From positions 1 to 8,970 of the forward strand of contig WTIQ01000402.1 of NCBI GenBank assembly GCA_011525185.1: DNA of 8,970 bases. The letters run 5' to 3'. Numbering within the stretch: the first letter of the stretch is position 1; every line of letters begins with the position of its first letter. The notes under the pieces were generated by a model. The model did not search any database, was not told where the DNA came from, and saw only the letters and a program-made list of their open reading frames with translations. Origin of the DNA: Paracoccaceae bacterium (GTDB taxonomy: Bacteria; Pseudomonadota; Alphaproteobacteria; Rhodobacterales; Rhodobacteraceae). Positions 1 to 6,568 of the stretch are shown here, piece by piece. The position numbers were made by a program, and so were the translations under genes.

Positions 1-482
1 GTTTGACGGTCATTGAGACTGGCTCAAATTGGTTTGACGTTGAAATTAGCGCCGAGACCGTGAGCAAAACAAATATTGGCTCTGCTCATAGCAGCAACAA
101 AAAAGCGGGATGGACTGTTGGCAAGCGGGTGAACCTAGAACGCGCTTTGCGTTTGGGAGATGAGCTTGGCGGGCATATTGTTTCTGGGCATGTGGATGGG
201 GTCGCCGTCATTACGGAGATGGAAGATGTGGGCGATAGCACGCGCGTGGTGCTTGAAACCAGCGCCGAGCTGTCACGATTTATTGCGCAAAAAGGGTCTG
301 TTGCGCTAAACGGCACGTCATTGACGGTAAACGATGTAGAGGGAAATAAGTTTTCGATTAATTTCATACCTCACACCAAGTCTGTAACCACATGGGGCGA
401 TATTCAAATGGGTGATGCGGTAAACTTAGAAATTGACACACTGGCGCGATATGTCGCGAGATTGAACGAGGCGCAGGGCTGA
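1..482 (+). CDS. ribE: Riboflavin synthase alpha chain, 5'-truncated by the window edge
   Basis: This enzyme dismutates two molecules of 6,7-dimethyl-8-ribityllumazine into riboflavin and 5-amino-6-ribitylaminouracil, the last step of riboflavin synthesis in the cytoplasm. The family has two lumazine-binding beta-barrel repeats. The visible part starts inside the first repeat (LTVIETG, preceded by a codon ending in GT, which fits the usual Cys-Leu-Thr-Val). It runs through the linker (WTVGKRVNLERAL, then HIVSGHVDGV) and the second repeat (ALNGTSLTVNDV, then FIPHT and LEIDTLARYV). About 40-45 N-terminal residues of a roughly 200-residue protein are missing. The TTG at base 3 is therefore an internal Leu codon, not a start. 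The stop is TGA at 480-482. A 178-base gap separates it from clpP, so the two are probably not tightly coupled. Some species call this gene ribC; the family is clear. Confidence 0.95.
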   Translation, partial: LTVIETGSNWFDVEISAETVSKTNIGSAHSSNKKAGWTVGKRVNLERALRLGDELGGHIVSGHVDGVAVITEMEDVGDSTRVVLETSAELSRFIAQKGSVALNGTSLTVNDVEGNKFSINFIPHTKSVTTWGDIQMGDAVNLEIDTLARYVARLNEAQG

Positions 483-660
483 ATGCCGTCTGAGAGAATG
501 TTTGACTGGATTTGCTTATATTTCAAATCTTATTCGTTCACATAGCTTTAAAGCTTATGTGCCAAGGCAAATTACATTCGGACCCTTGCAGCCGATCAAA
601 CGCAGCACTAAGACTCTATCATGAACCAACGAAAGCATTTTTCAAAATAGGCAGGCCGAG
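483..660 (+). promoter_or_regulatory. Intergenic leader upstream of clpP with a 12-base palindrome
   Basis: No gene is convincing in these 178 bases. Positions 544-555 form a perfect 12-base palindrome (AGCTTTAAAGCT). It extends to a slightly bulged inverted repeat CATA-GCTTT / AAAGC-TTATG over 541-559. A TTGACT hexamer lies at 502-507, but no good -10 box sits 16-18 bases after it. TTGCAG at 586-591 has only a weak partner (TAAGAC, 609-614). The clpP promoter should be here because this is the only sizeable gap before the gene, but I cannot place it. About two 12-base palindromes are expected by chance in 9 kb, so the operator reading is weak. A modest ribosome binding site for clpP is AGGCAGG at 649-655. 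Confidence 0.35.
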
Positions 661-1290
661 ATGAAAGACCCTTTAGACGTTTACATGAATACACTTGTTC
701 CGATGGTTGTAGAGCAGACCAGCCGCGGGGAACGGGCCTATGATATATTCTCCCGCTTATTGAAAGAGCGGATTATCTTTGTGAATGGCCCCGTTCACGA
801 CGGCATGTCCAGTTTGATCGTTGCTCAGCTGTTGCATTTGGAGGCGGAAAATCCATCTAAAGATATTTCAATGTACATCAATAGCCCAGGCGGTGTTGTG
901 ACAAGTGGTTTGTCGATCTATGACACCATGCAGTACATTAAGCCAAAAGTATCGACTTTGGTGATTGGACAAGCGGCCTCTATGGGCTCACTTCTGTTGA
1001 CTGCAGGCGCAGAGGGGATGCGCTTTTCTCTCCCAAATAGCCGCATTATGGTGCACCAGCCCTCAGGTGGGTATCAGGGGCAAGCAACAGACATTATGAT
1101 CCATGCAGAAGAGACGTTGAAACTCAAAAAACGTCTCAATGAAATATATGTAACCCACACAGGGCAAAAACTTGCTGCCGTTGAGTCGGCTTTGGAGCGT
1201 GATAATTTCATGTCCCCCGAAGAGGCCAAGGATTGGGGGTTGATTGATGAAATCGTAACAAGTCGAAACACGGGAGACGATGAAGAATAG
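661..1290 (+). CDS. clpP: ATP-dependent Clp protease proteolytic subunit ClpP
   Basis: This is the self-compartmentalised serine peptidase that forms two stacked heptamer rings and degrades proteins unfolded by ClpX or ClpA. The 209-residue length matches the family. The catalytic triad is visible: Ser107 in GQAASMGS, His132 in RIMVHQPSGG and Asp181 in LERDNFMS. The spacings of 25 and 49 residues equal those between Ser97, His122 and Asp171 of mature E. coli ClpP. Other family signatures are YINSPGG (72-78), the oxyanion-hole region around SPGGVV, and the handle helix before LNEIYVTHTGQ. The N-terminus (KDPLDVYMNTLVPMVVEQTSRGERAYDIFSRLL) is the usual start region with little or no propeptide. 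The ATG has AGG five to seven bases upstream. clpX follows after 145 bases, as in many proteobacteria, so the two probably make one ClpXP machine, with clpX possibly also having its own promoter. Confidence 0.98.
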   Translation: MKDPLDVYMNTLVPMVVEQTSRGERAYDIFSRLLKERIIFVNGPVHDGMSSLIVAQLLHLEAENPSKDISMYINSPGGVVTSGLSIYDTMQYIKPKVSTLVIGQAASMGSLLLTAGAEGMRFSLPNSRIMVHQPSGGYQGQATDIMIHAEETLKLKKRLNEIYVTHTGQKLAAVESALERDNFMSPEEAKDWGLIDEIVTSRNTGDDEE

Positions 1291-1435
1291 TGGGACATAT
1301 CCTTATAAGGCGGCGCGTTGACCAAATATCGTTATTTTTGGCATTGTGACTGGATGGTGTGTGACTTAAGCTAAGCTTAGACGGGCGTGTAATTTGACTT
1401 TGGCGCGTCTGGCTTTTCGAGACGAAGGATATAAC
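1291..1435 (+). promoter_or_regulatory. clpP-clpX intergenic leader with palindromes and a CtrA-like motif
   Basis: This 145-base spacer contains perfect 10-base palindromes CCTTATAAGG (1301-1310) and CTAAGCTTAG (1371-1380), and a direct repeat of TGTGAC at 1345-1350 and 1360-1365. Positions 1366-1380 read TTAA, seven bases, TTAG, one mismatch from the alphaproteobacterial CtrA consensus TTAA-N7-TTAA. No convincing -35/-10 pair or U-run terminator was found. The spacing is long enough for a separate clpX promoter. The palindromes occur at about the frequency expected by chance, so any regulatory role is conjecture. Confidence 0.3.
1424..1429 (+). promoter_or_regulatory. Ribosome binding site that decides the clpX start
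   Basis: GAAGGA lies six bases before the ATG at 1436. It supports that ATG over an in-frame TTG at 1394, which would add 14 non-conserved residues ahead of the zinc-binding domain. Confidence 0.75.
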
Positions 1436-2701
1436 ATGGCAAACAATTCGGGCAGTGAAAGCAAAAGCACTCTTTATTGCAGTTTCTGTGGAAAGAGCCA
1501 GCATGAGGTGCGCAAATTAATTGCTGGACCAACTGTTTTTATTTGCGATGAATGCGTTGAATTGTGCATGGATATCATCCGTGAAGAGACCAAAGGCGGA
1601 AACTTGAAGTCGTCAGATGGTGTCCCAACGCCGCGCGAGATTTGTGAAGTTCTGGATGATTATGTTATCGGGCAAGCTGTTGCAAAGCGCGTATTATCGG
1701 TTGCGGTACACAATCATTACAAGCGCTTGAATCACTCTGGTGCATCGGGTGATATCGAGCTGGCGAAATCGAATATTTTACTCATCGGTCCAACAGGCTG
1801 TGGTAAAACGCTTTTGGCGCAAACGCTTGCTCGTATTTTGGACGTGCCCTTTACCATGGCTGATGCCACCACTCTTACAGAGGCAGGCTATGTCGGAGAA
1901 GATGTTGAAAATATTATCCTGAAGTTGCTTCAGGCCTCTGAGTATAATGTAGAGCGGGCGCAACGCGGCATCGTCTACATAGACGAGGTTGATAAAATCA
2001 CACGTAAGTCTGAAAACCCATCGATCACGCGCGACGTATCGGGCGAAGGGGTTCAGCAGGCTTTGCTGAAACTGATGGAAGGCACCGTCGCAAGCGTGCC
2101 GCCTCAAGGTGGACGCAAACACCCTCAGCAAGAGTTTTTGCAAGTCGATACCACAAATATTTTGTTCATTTGCGGTGGCGCATTTGCAGGACTGGATAAA
2201 ATCATTTCAGCGCGGGGCAAGGGCAGCGCAATGGGATTTGGTGCAGATGTACGCAATAATGATGAGCGCGGCGTCGGCGAAATTTTTAAGGATCTTGAAC
2301 CTGAGGATTTATTGAAATTCGGTCTCATTCCTGAATTTGTTGGCCGCCTGCCTGTGTTGGCTACTCTGGAAGACTTAGACGAAGACGCTCTTGTCACGAT
2401 TTTGACCAAACCCAAGAATGCTTTGGTCAAACAATATCAGCGTCTGTTTGAGCTCGAAGAGACCGAATTGAGTTTCACGGATGAAGCGCTCCGCGCTATC
2501 GCCCAAAAAGCCATTAAGCGCAAAACAGGTGCCCGCGGCCTTAGATCAATTTTGGAAGATATCTTGCTTGATAGTATGTTCGAGCTGCCAGGATTAAACG
2601 ATGTGACGGAAGTCGTGGTCAATGATGAAGCCGTAACGTCAGGTGCGGCGCCTTTGATGATATATGCCGACAAAGCCCAAACGCCCGCAAGTGCGAGTTA
2701 A
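1436..2701 (+). CDS. clpX: ATP-dependent Clp protease ATP-binding subunit ClpX
   Basis: ClpX is the AAA+ hexameric unfoldase that recognises tagged substrates and feeds them into ClpP. The 421 residues from this start match the family (424 in E. coli). The N-terminal zinc-binding domain has four cysteines at 15, 18, 37 and 40 (CSFC, CDEC), exactly the E. coli positions. The AAA+ module follows: Walker A GPTGCGKT (118-125), pore-1 loop GYVGED (151-156), Walker B IVYIDEVDKI (179-188), pore-2 loop RKH (227-229), arginine finger region PEFVGRLP with Arg304, and sensor-2 GARGLR with Arg367. The ClpP-docking loop reads MGF (266-268) rather than IGF. Cys for Ser in Walker A is common in alphaproteobacteria. 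The stop is TAA at 2699-2701. It is downstream of and co-oriented with clpP, and the annotation is secure. Confidence 0.98.
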   Translation: MANNSGSESKSTLYCSFCGKSQHEVRKLIAGPTVFICDECVELCMDIIREETKGGNLKSSDGVPTPREICEVLDDYVIGQAVAKRVLSVAVHNHYKRLNHSGASGDIELAKSNILLIGPTGCGKTLLAQTLARILDVPFTMADATTLTEAGYVGEDVENIILKLLQASEYNVERAQRGIVYIDEVDKITRKSENPSITRDVSGEGVQQALLKLMEGTVASVPPQGGRKHPQQEFLQVDTTNILFICGGAFAGLDKIISARGKGSAMGFGADVRNNDERGVGEIFKDLEPEDLLKFGLIPEFVGRLPVLATLEDLDEDALVTILTKPKNALVKQYQRLFELEETELSFTDEALRAIAQKAIKRKTGARGLRSILEDILLDSMFELPGLNDVTEVVVNDEAVTSGAAPLMIYADKAQTPASAS

Positions 2702-2791
2702 GCGCGCGTTTAGAGCATGCAAAAAGAGGTCATGACTTGTGTCTTACCTGAAGGTTTGGATAAAACGCAGGTCAATGAGGAAAGGTGAACG

Positions 2792-3175
2792 ATGGGTCTC
2801 TTAAATAGTCTTGTGCGGTCGGTAACATGGTGGAACGGCCAAACCTTAAATACCCAGCTCTTTACATGGCGTAAGGGTGTGAAAGTGGGCGAGGACGCAG
2901 AGGGAAACCAGTATTACCGCACGCGTAGTGATGACCGTCGTTGGGTGATTTTTAACGGTGAAGCAGAGGCAAGTCGCGTAAGCCCTGATTGGCATGGGTG
3001 GCTGCATCATACGTGGGACACGCCACCGAGTGAACAGCCTCTCGAACATAAAGTGTGGGAAAAGCCGCACGAAGAAAATCAAACAGGCAGTGATCGTGCC
3101 TACGCTCCTTCTGGCTCTTTGCGGTATGGAGCGCCAGCGCAGCACAAAGATTATGAGGCGTGGCAACCAGAATAA
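2792..3175 (+). CDS. NADH:ubiquinone oxidoreductase accessory subunit, NDUFA12 (B17.2) family
   Basis: This 127-residue protein belongs to the family of mitochondrial complex I accessory subunit NDUFA12, found in alphaproteobacteria as a supernumerary subunit at the peripheral arm of NDH-1. Hallmarks are GEDAEGNQYYR (about 33-43), the RRWVIFNGE block (49-57) and SPDWHGWLHHTWDTPP (64-79), the most conserved part of the family, followed by a hydrophilic tail ending DYEAWQPE. It has no signal peptide or clear membrane segment, as expected for a matrix/cytoplasm-side peripheral subunit. The start is ATG with AAAGG six bases upstream (2781-2785). It lies outside any nuo operon and is followed 11 bases later by mlaD, a link that probably reflects co-transcription rather than shared function. 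The assignment rests on motif recognition; complex I membership is known for the family, not shown here. Confidence 0.9.
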   Translation: MGLLNSLVRSVTWWNGQTLNTQLFTWRKGVKVGEDAEGNQYYRTRSDDRRWVIFNGEAEASRVSPDWHGWLHHTWDTPPSEQPLEHKVWEKPHEENQTGSDRAYAPSGSLRYGAPAQHKDYEAWQPE

Positions 3176-3186
3176 GGTCGGGGAAC

Positions 3187-3633
3187 ATGGCGGAAAATAA
3201 GGTAGAAGTGTTTGTCGGTGCTCTGGTCGTTGCCTGCGCGGCTGCGTTTTTGGTGTACTTACTTCAAAGTACAGGATTGTCCGCCAATTCTAAGTCATAT
3301 CCGCTTTATGCGTCGTTTCGTTCGGCAGAAGGTGTGAGTGTCGGAACAGATGTGCGCCTTGCTGGGGTCAAAATCGGTACAGTGACCGAGCTTCATCTCG
3401 ATCACGAAAGCTACAAAGCCGTGTCGACCCTTTCAATACATGACAATGTCGAAATTCCTGATGATAGTGCGCTAACCATCGCTTCAGAGGGTCTTTTGGG
3501 AGGGACATTTGTAGAAGTCGTGCCTGGCGCGTCATTTGATTTCTTTCAGTCGGGAGATGAAGTCGTTGATACGCAGGGTTCAGTCAGTCTTATTCAGCTG
3601 ATGATGCGCTTTGTGTCTGGGGGCGAAGAATGA
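3187..3633 (+). CDS. mlaD: Outer membrane lipid asymmetry maintenance protein MlaD (MCE domain)
   Basis: MlaD is the periplasmic substrate-binding subunit of the Mla ABC system that moves phospholipids between inner and outer membranes; it forms a hexameric MCE ring anchored in the inner membrane. The 148 residues contain one N-terminal transmembrane helix (about 7-26, VFVGALVVACAAAFLVYLL) and one MCE domain with YPLYASFRSAEGVSVGTDVRLAGVKIGTV and the late signature SEGLLGGTFVEVVPG. The C-terminus SLIQLMMRFVSGGEE suits the short helix that lines the ring pore. It is shorter than E. coli MlaD (183) because the tail is brief. The ATG at 3187 is preferred over an in-frame GTG at 3160 that lies inside the previous gene and adds nine polar residues. 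mlaE, mlaF and mlaC are not beside it. Its stop overlaps the start of the DUF2155 gene (ATGA). Confidence 0.92.
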   Translation: MAENKVEVFVGALVVACAAAFLVYLLQSTGLSANSKSYPLYASFRSAEGVSVGTDVRLAGVKIGTVTELHLDHESYKAVSTLSIHDNVEIPDDSALTIASEGLLGGTFVEVVPGASFDFFQSGDEVVDTQGSVSLIQLMMRFVSGGEE

Positions 3634-4031
3634 TCCGTACCTTTTGGGGTATGTCCATCGCAGTGTTTTTATGGGCAGGGATCACGCAGGCTCAAGAAAG
3701 CTCAATCAACACCGCTCTTACATCTAATTCAACAAAAATGGTGCTAAGGGTGCTTGATCGGGTGGCGGGTGCGCGTCAGGACCAGAGTCTAACAGCTGGT
3801 GAAGCCTTTGAGATCGGTCACCTCAAAATCATCGCAGAGCAATGCCGATACCCTATCACCAATCCGAGCGGTGACGCCTTTGTCTTGCTGAGCATAACGG
3901 ATCAAAGAGAAGAACGCTCACTTTTTCGCGGTTGGATGATTGCGTCCTCTCCTGCTTTGAACGCCTTTGATCATCCGCGCTACGATGTCTGGCCGTTATC
4001 TTGCGTTATCGAGAGTGTGGAGACTGAATAA
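3630..4031 (+). CDS. DUF2155 family exported protein of unknown function
   Basis: The 133-residue protein has a signal peptide (MIRTFWGMSIAVFLWAGITQA, likely cut after Ala21), so the mature form should be periplasmic. The rest matches the DUF2155 family: VLRVLDRVAG, a short GEAFEIGHLKI strand region, EQCRYP (70-75), NPSGDAFVLLSI, LFRGWMIASSPALNAFDHPRYDVWPLSC (98-125). It has only two cysteines, Cys72 and Cys125, both in conserved blocks, which suggests one disulfide. The ATG overlaps the mlaD stop by four bases, so translation is probably coupled to MlaD. The last 16 codons (from Tyr118) are antisense to the end of aat. Its function is not known to me. A role beside MlaD in envelope lipid transport is an inference from the coupling alone. 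Confidence 0.88.
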   Translation: MIRTFWGMSIAVFLWAGITQAQESSINTALTSNSTKMVLRVLDRVAGARQDQSLTAGEAFEIGHLKIIAEQCRYPITNPSGDAFVLLSITDQREERSLFRGWMIASSPALNAFDHPRYDVWPLSCVIESVETE

Positions 4032-4621
4032 TCTGGTGACAGGAAGTCAGCTTTGCTCTCAAGTGCGTGTTGTAATTTGAAACGATAGCCTGCCCTTGAA
4101 ATTTCAATAGCTCCAAGGGACGCCAGATGTCGTGTCAAGAATTGCGTGTCAAACAACAAAAAACCAGTGTGAAGTAGTCGATGATGCAAATAGGCAAGCG
4201 CTATTTTAGAGGCGTTTTTCTTGCGTGAGAACATGCTTTCCCCAAAAAAAGCGGCTCCAATTATAATGCCGTAAACGCCCCCGATCAGCTGCCCGTCGGA
4301 CCATATTTCCACAGAATGGGCATGTTGTTTTTTGGCAAGATCACAATATAGCTCAAAAATTGTCTCATTGATCCATGTCTCTGGTCTCTCCGCACAGGCG
4401 CGTACTACATCTGGAAAGGCCTGCGATACAGTGACAGTATAGTCTTCTTTCAAAATTATGCGCTTGAGTGAACGTGAGATGTGAAAATGTCCGAGCGGAA
4501 ATATGCCGCGCCGCACTGGATTAACCCAGAACACATCAGGATCGTCCCGCGCCTCCGACATTGGAAACACGCCCTGTCGGTACGCATCAAGTAACAGCTC
4601 TGCGGTGAGCTGGTCCTGCAT
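3980..4621 (-). CDS. aat: Leucyl/phenylalanyl-tRNA-protein transferase
   Basis: Aat transfers Leu or Phe from aminoacyl-tRNA onto the N-terminus of proteins beginning with Arg or Lys, making an N-degron read by the Clp system in the cytoplasm. The 213-residue protein covers the whole family core: YRQGVFPM (14-21), FWVNPVRRGIFPL (31-43), ETWIN with Trp83, AHSVEIW (101-107), GGVYG, FFGESMFSRKKNASK with Glu128, and FDTQFLTRHLASLGA with Asp158 and Gln160. Trp83, Glu128, Asp158 and Gln160 are all offset by 28 from E. coli Trp111, Glu156, Asp186 and Gln188, so the active site is intact. The shorter N-terminus is usual in alphaproteobacteria. GGGGTGA on the minus strand (4625-4631) can serve as ribosome binding site. 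It lies 86 bases after accC with no clear terminator between, so co-transcription with accBC is likely. Its C-terminus overlaps the DUF2155 gene. Confidence 0.96.
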   Translation of the reverse strand: MQDQLTAELLLDAYRQGVFPMSEARDDPDVFWVNPVRRGIFPLGHFHISRSLKRIILKEDYTVTVSQAFPDVVRACAERPETWINETIFELYCDLAKKQHAHSVEIWSDGQLIGGVYGIIIGAAFFGESMFSRKKNASKIALAYLHHRLLHTGFLLFDTQFLTRHLASLGAIEISRAGYRFKLQHALESKADFLSPDYSVSTLSITQDNGQTS

Positions 4622-4707
4622 GTGTCACCCCGTGCTGGTTATGTGTTTTCACGTGAGCCTTTGATGCCCATCTTCAAGCTGTGTCATGCTTGGAATTTGC
4701 ACTTATG

Positions 4708-6054
4708 TCAATTAAATGACGTTTCCAGCCATTTTTCCAACCAATGGATATTGTAATTTCCACGCGCGACATCTTCATTCACAACCAATGCATCAAAGAG
4801 CGGTAAGGTCGTATCAATCCCGTCCACAATCAGCTCGCTTAAAGCGCGCTCAAGCCGCGCTAGTGCCTCTTCACGATCGCGCCCATGAACAATCAGTTTT
4901 CCGATGAGACTGTCGTAATAGGGGGGAATTTTGTATCCATCATAAAGCGCACTGTCCATGCGAACGCCCAGACCACCCGGTGCGTGGTAAGCCGAAATTG
5001 TGCCAGGGCAGGGAGCAAACTCTGGGATTTTTTCCGCATTGATGCGCACTTCTATCGCATGGCCGTTTATCTCAAGCTCATCTTGCTCAAACGAGAGCGG
5101 GAGGCCATTGGCCACACGGATCTGCTCGCGCACCAAATCAACGCCAAAAATGGCTTCGGTAACAGGATGCTCAACCTGCAGTCGGGTATTCATCTCAATG
5201 AAATAAAATTCTCCGTTCTCATAGAGAAATTCGATGGTGCCCGCCCCAATATAATTGATGCGTGCCACGGCATCCGCACAGATCTTACCAATCTTTGCGC
5301 GTTCTTCTTCTGTGATGATGGGTCCTGGTGCTTCTTCAAACACCTTTTGGTGTCGCCTTTGCAGCGAACAATCCCGTTCTCCTAGATGAACGGCTTTTCC
5401 TTTTCCGTCTCCAAAGACTTGAATTTCGATGTGTCGCGGCGTCGTGAGGTATTTCTCAATATAGACTTCATCATTGCCAAAGGCCGCTTTGCCCTCAGCG
5501 CGCGCGGTCATAAAGGCTTGTTCCATATCTGCAGCGCTTTGCGCGACTTTCATACCGCGACCACCACCACCAGCTGTCGCTTTGATGATCACGGGGTAAC
5601 CGATCTCTTCACCGATCTTGAGCGCGTCCTCTAGTGTTGGCACGCCTCCGTCGGATCCTGGTACACAAGGAACGCCTAAGTCTTTCATGGTATCTTTGGC
5701 TGTGATCTTATCGCCCATGATGCGGATATGCTCTGCAGATGGTCCGATAAAGGTCAGGCCGTGGTCTTCGACAATTTGCACAAATTTGGCATTCTCAGAC
5801 AGAAAACCGTAACCAGGATGGATCGCTTGGGCGCCAGTGATCTCACAGGCAGAAATGATAGCTGGAAATGACAGGTAACTTGCGCTGGCTGCAGGTGGAC
5901 CGATGCAGACAGATTCATCGGCCATGCGCACGTGCATCGCGTCACTGTCCGCCGTTGAATGAACGGCGACGGATTTTATGCCCATTTCGCGGCAAGCGCG
6001 GATGATTCTTAAAGCGATTTCGCCACGATTGGCTATCAGGATTTTTTCAATCAT
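4708..6054 (-). CDS. accC: Acetyl-CoA carboxylase, biotin carboxylase subunit
   Basis: AccC uses ATP and bicarbonate to carboxylate biotin on AccB, the first half-reaction of malonyl-CoA formation for fatty acid synthesis. The 448 residues from ATG 6054 match the family (449 in E. coli). The N-terminal domain starts MIEKILIANRGEIALRIIRAC. The ATP-grasp region has Lys116, Lys158, the glycine-rich loop GGGGRGM (162-168), His208 and Lys237 in RRHQK. Catalytic and metal residues Glu275, Glu287, Asn289, Arg291 and Glu295 lie in EFLYENGEFYFIEMNTRLQVEHP, and Arg337 in EVRINAE. All are offset by one from E. coli AccC. The upstream in-frame ATG at 6081 would overlap accB and add nine atypical residues, so it is rejected. 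accB ends 10 bases upstream and there is only a weak ribosome binding site, which suggests coupling to accB translation. Confidence 0.98.
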   Translation of the reverse strand: MIEKILIANRGEIALRIIRACREMGIKSVAVHSTADSDAMHVRMADESVCIGPPAASASYLSFPAIISACEITGAQAIHPGYGFLSENAKFVQIVEDHGLTFIGPSAEHIRIMGDKITAKDTMKDLGVPCVPGSDGGVPTLEDALKIGEEIGYPVIIKATAGGGGRGMKVAQSAADMEQAFMTARAEGKAAFGNDEVYIEKYLTTPRHIEIQVFGDGKGKAVHLGERDCSLQRRHQKVFEEAPGPIITEEERAKIGKICADAVARINYIGAGTIEFLYENGEFYFIEMNTRLQVEHPVTEAIFGVDLVREQIRVANGLPLSFEQDELEINGHAIEVRINAEKIPEFAPCPGTISAYHAPGGLGVRMDSALYDGYKIPPYYDSLIGKLIVHGRDREEALARLERALSELIVDGIDTTLPLFDALVVNEDVARGNYNIHWLEKWLETSFN

Positions 6055-6064
6055 GTCTGTGCGC

Positions 6065-6568
6065 CTATTCGACGATGACAAGAGGTGTGCCGTATTCTAC
6101 AGCGCCGCCATCCTCGACCAAGATACGCTTGACGGTGCCCGATTTAGGAGAGGGAATGTGGTTCATGGTTTTCATCGCCTCAACAATCAAGAGGGTCGCA
6201 CCTTCACTGACTTCGCTGCCCACCGTCACAAAGGGTGAAGCACCAGGTTCTGGCTGGAGGTAAACCGTGCCCACCATAGGCGATGTCACTGCACCAGGGT
6301 GACTTGCAGGATCATCGGTTGCGGCAGGTGCACTTGCAGATGGTGTTTCAACGGCCATTGCTTGCGGTGCAGCGGCGAGTGCGGGAGCCGCCGCTTGTAC
6401 TGGTGCAGGGGCAATAACCTGTTCCACTGTTTTTGACAGGCGTACGCTGAGCGCATGATCATCGCCACGCTCGCGCTCGACTTCGATTTCGCCAAGATTG
6501 TGATCTTGCAAAACTTCAGCAAGTGCCTTGATAAAGGCGATATCGTCCTCATTATTGTGCTTGCTCAT
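6065..6568 (-). CDS. accB: Acetyl-CoA carboxylase, biotin carboxyl carrier protein
   Basis: BCCP carries biotin between AccC and the AccAD carboxyltransferase. The 167-residue protein has a short N-terminal helical region (about 8-45), a flexible Ala/Pro-rich linker (about 53-90) and a C-terminal biotinyl domain. The domain starts at SPMVGTVYLQPEPG and contains EAMKTMN, with Lys133 the residue biotinylated by BirA. The PEPGASPFV stretch forms the protruding thumb typical of bacterial BCCP. The start ATG has a good ribosome binding site, AGAGGG, on the minus strand (6574-6579). It is first in the accB-accC-aat run. In many alphaproteobacteria a type II dehydroquinase gene (aroQ) lies upstream; here the upstream gene is instead a divergent acyl-CoA synthetase. 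Confidence 0.97.
   Translation of the reverse strand: MSKHNNEDDIAFIKALAEVLQDHNLGEIEVERERGDDHALSVRLSKTVEQVIAPAPVQAAAPALAAAPQAMAVETPSASAPAATDDPASHPGAVTSPMVGTVYLQPEPGASPFVTVGSEVSEGATLLIVEAMKTMNHIPSPKSGTVKRILVEDGGAVEYGTPLVIVE

Noticed and set aside
621..650. A nine-codon frame (MNQRKHFSK) just before clpP that could be a leader peptide.
   Set aside because: It has no ribosome binding site, no attenuator-like codon run and no alternative hairpins around it.
1778..2143. A 121-codon minus-strand frame inside clpX.
   Set aside because: It is antisense to the Walker A to pore-loop region of ClpX, whose conservation explains the frame.
2717..2788. A 23-codon open frame (starting MQKEVMTC) filling the gap between clpX and the NDUFA12 gene, ending 3 bases before the next ATG.
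   Set aside because: No usable ribosome binding site precedes it, and no family resemblance is visible; the length is easily reached by chance. Conservation in relatives would revive it.
4675..4692. CAAGC / GCTTG inverted repeat between accC and aat, considered as a terminator.
   Set aside because: A five-pair stem with an eight-base loop and no T-run is not persuasive, so aat was left in the accBC transcription unit.
4885..5385. A 166-codon plus-strand open frame lying antisense within accC.
   Set aside because: The opposite strand encodes highly conserved AccC motifs throughout; the plus-strand product has no recognisable domain and is a codon-bias shadow.
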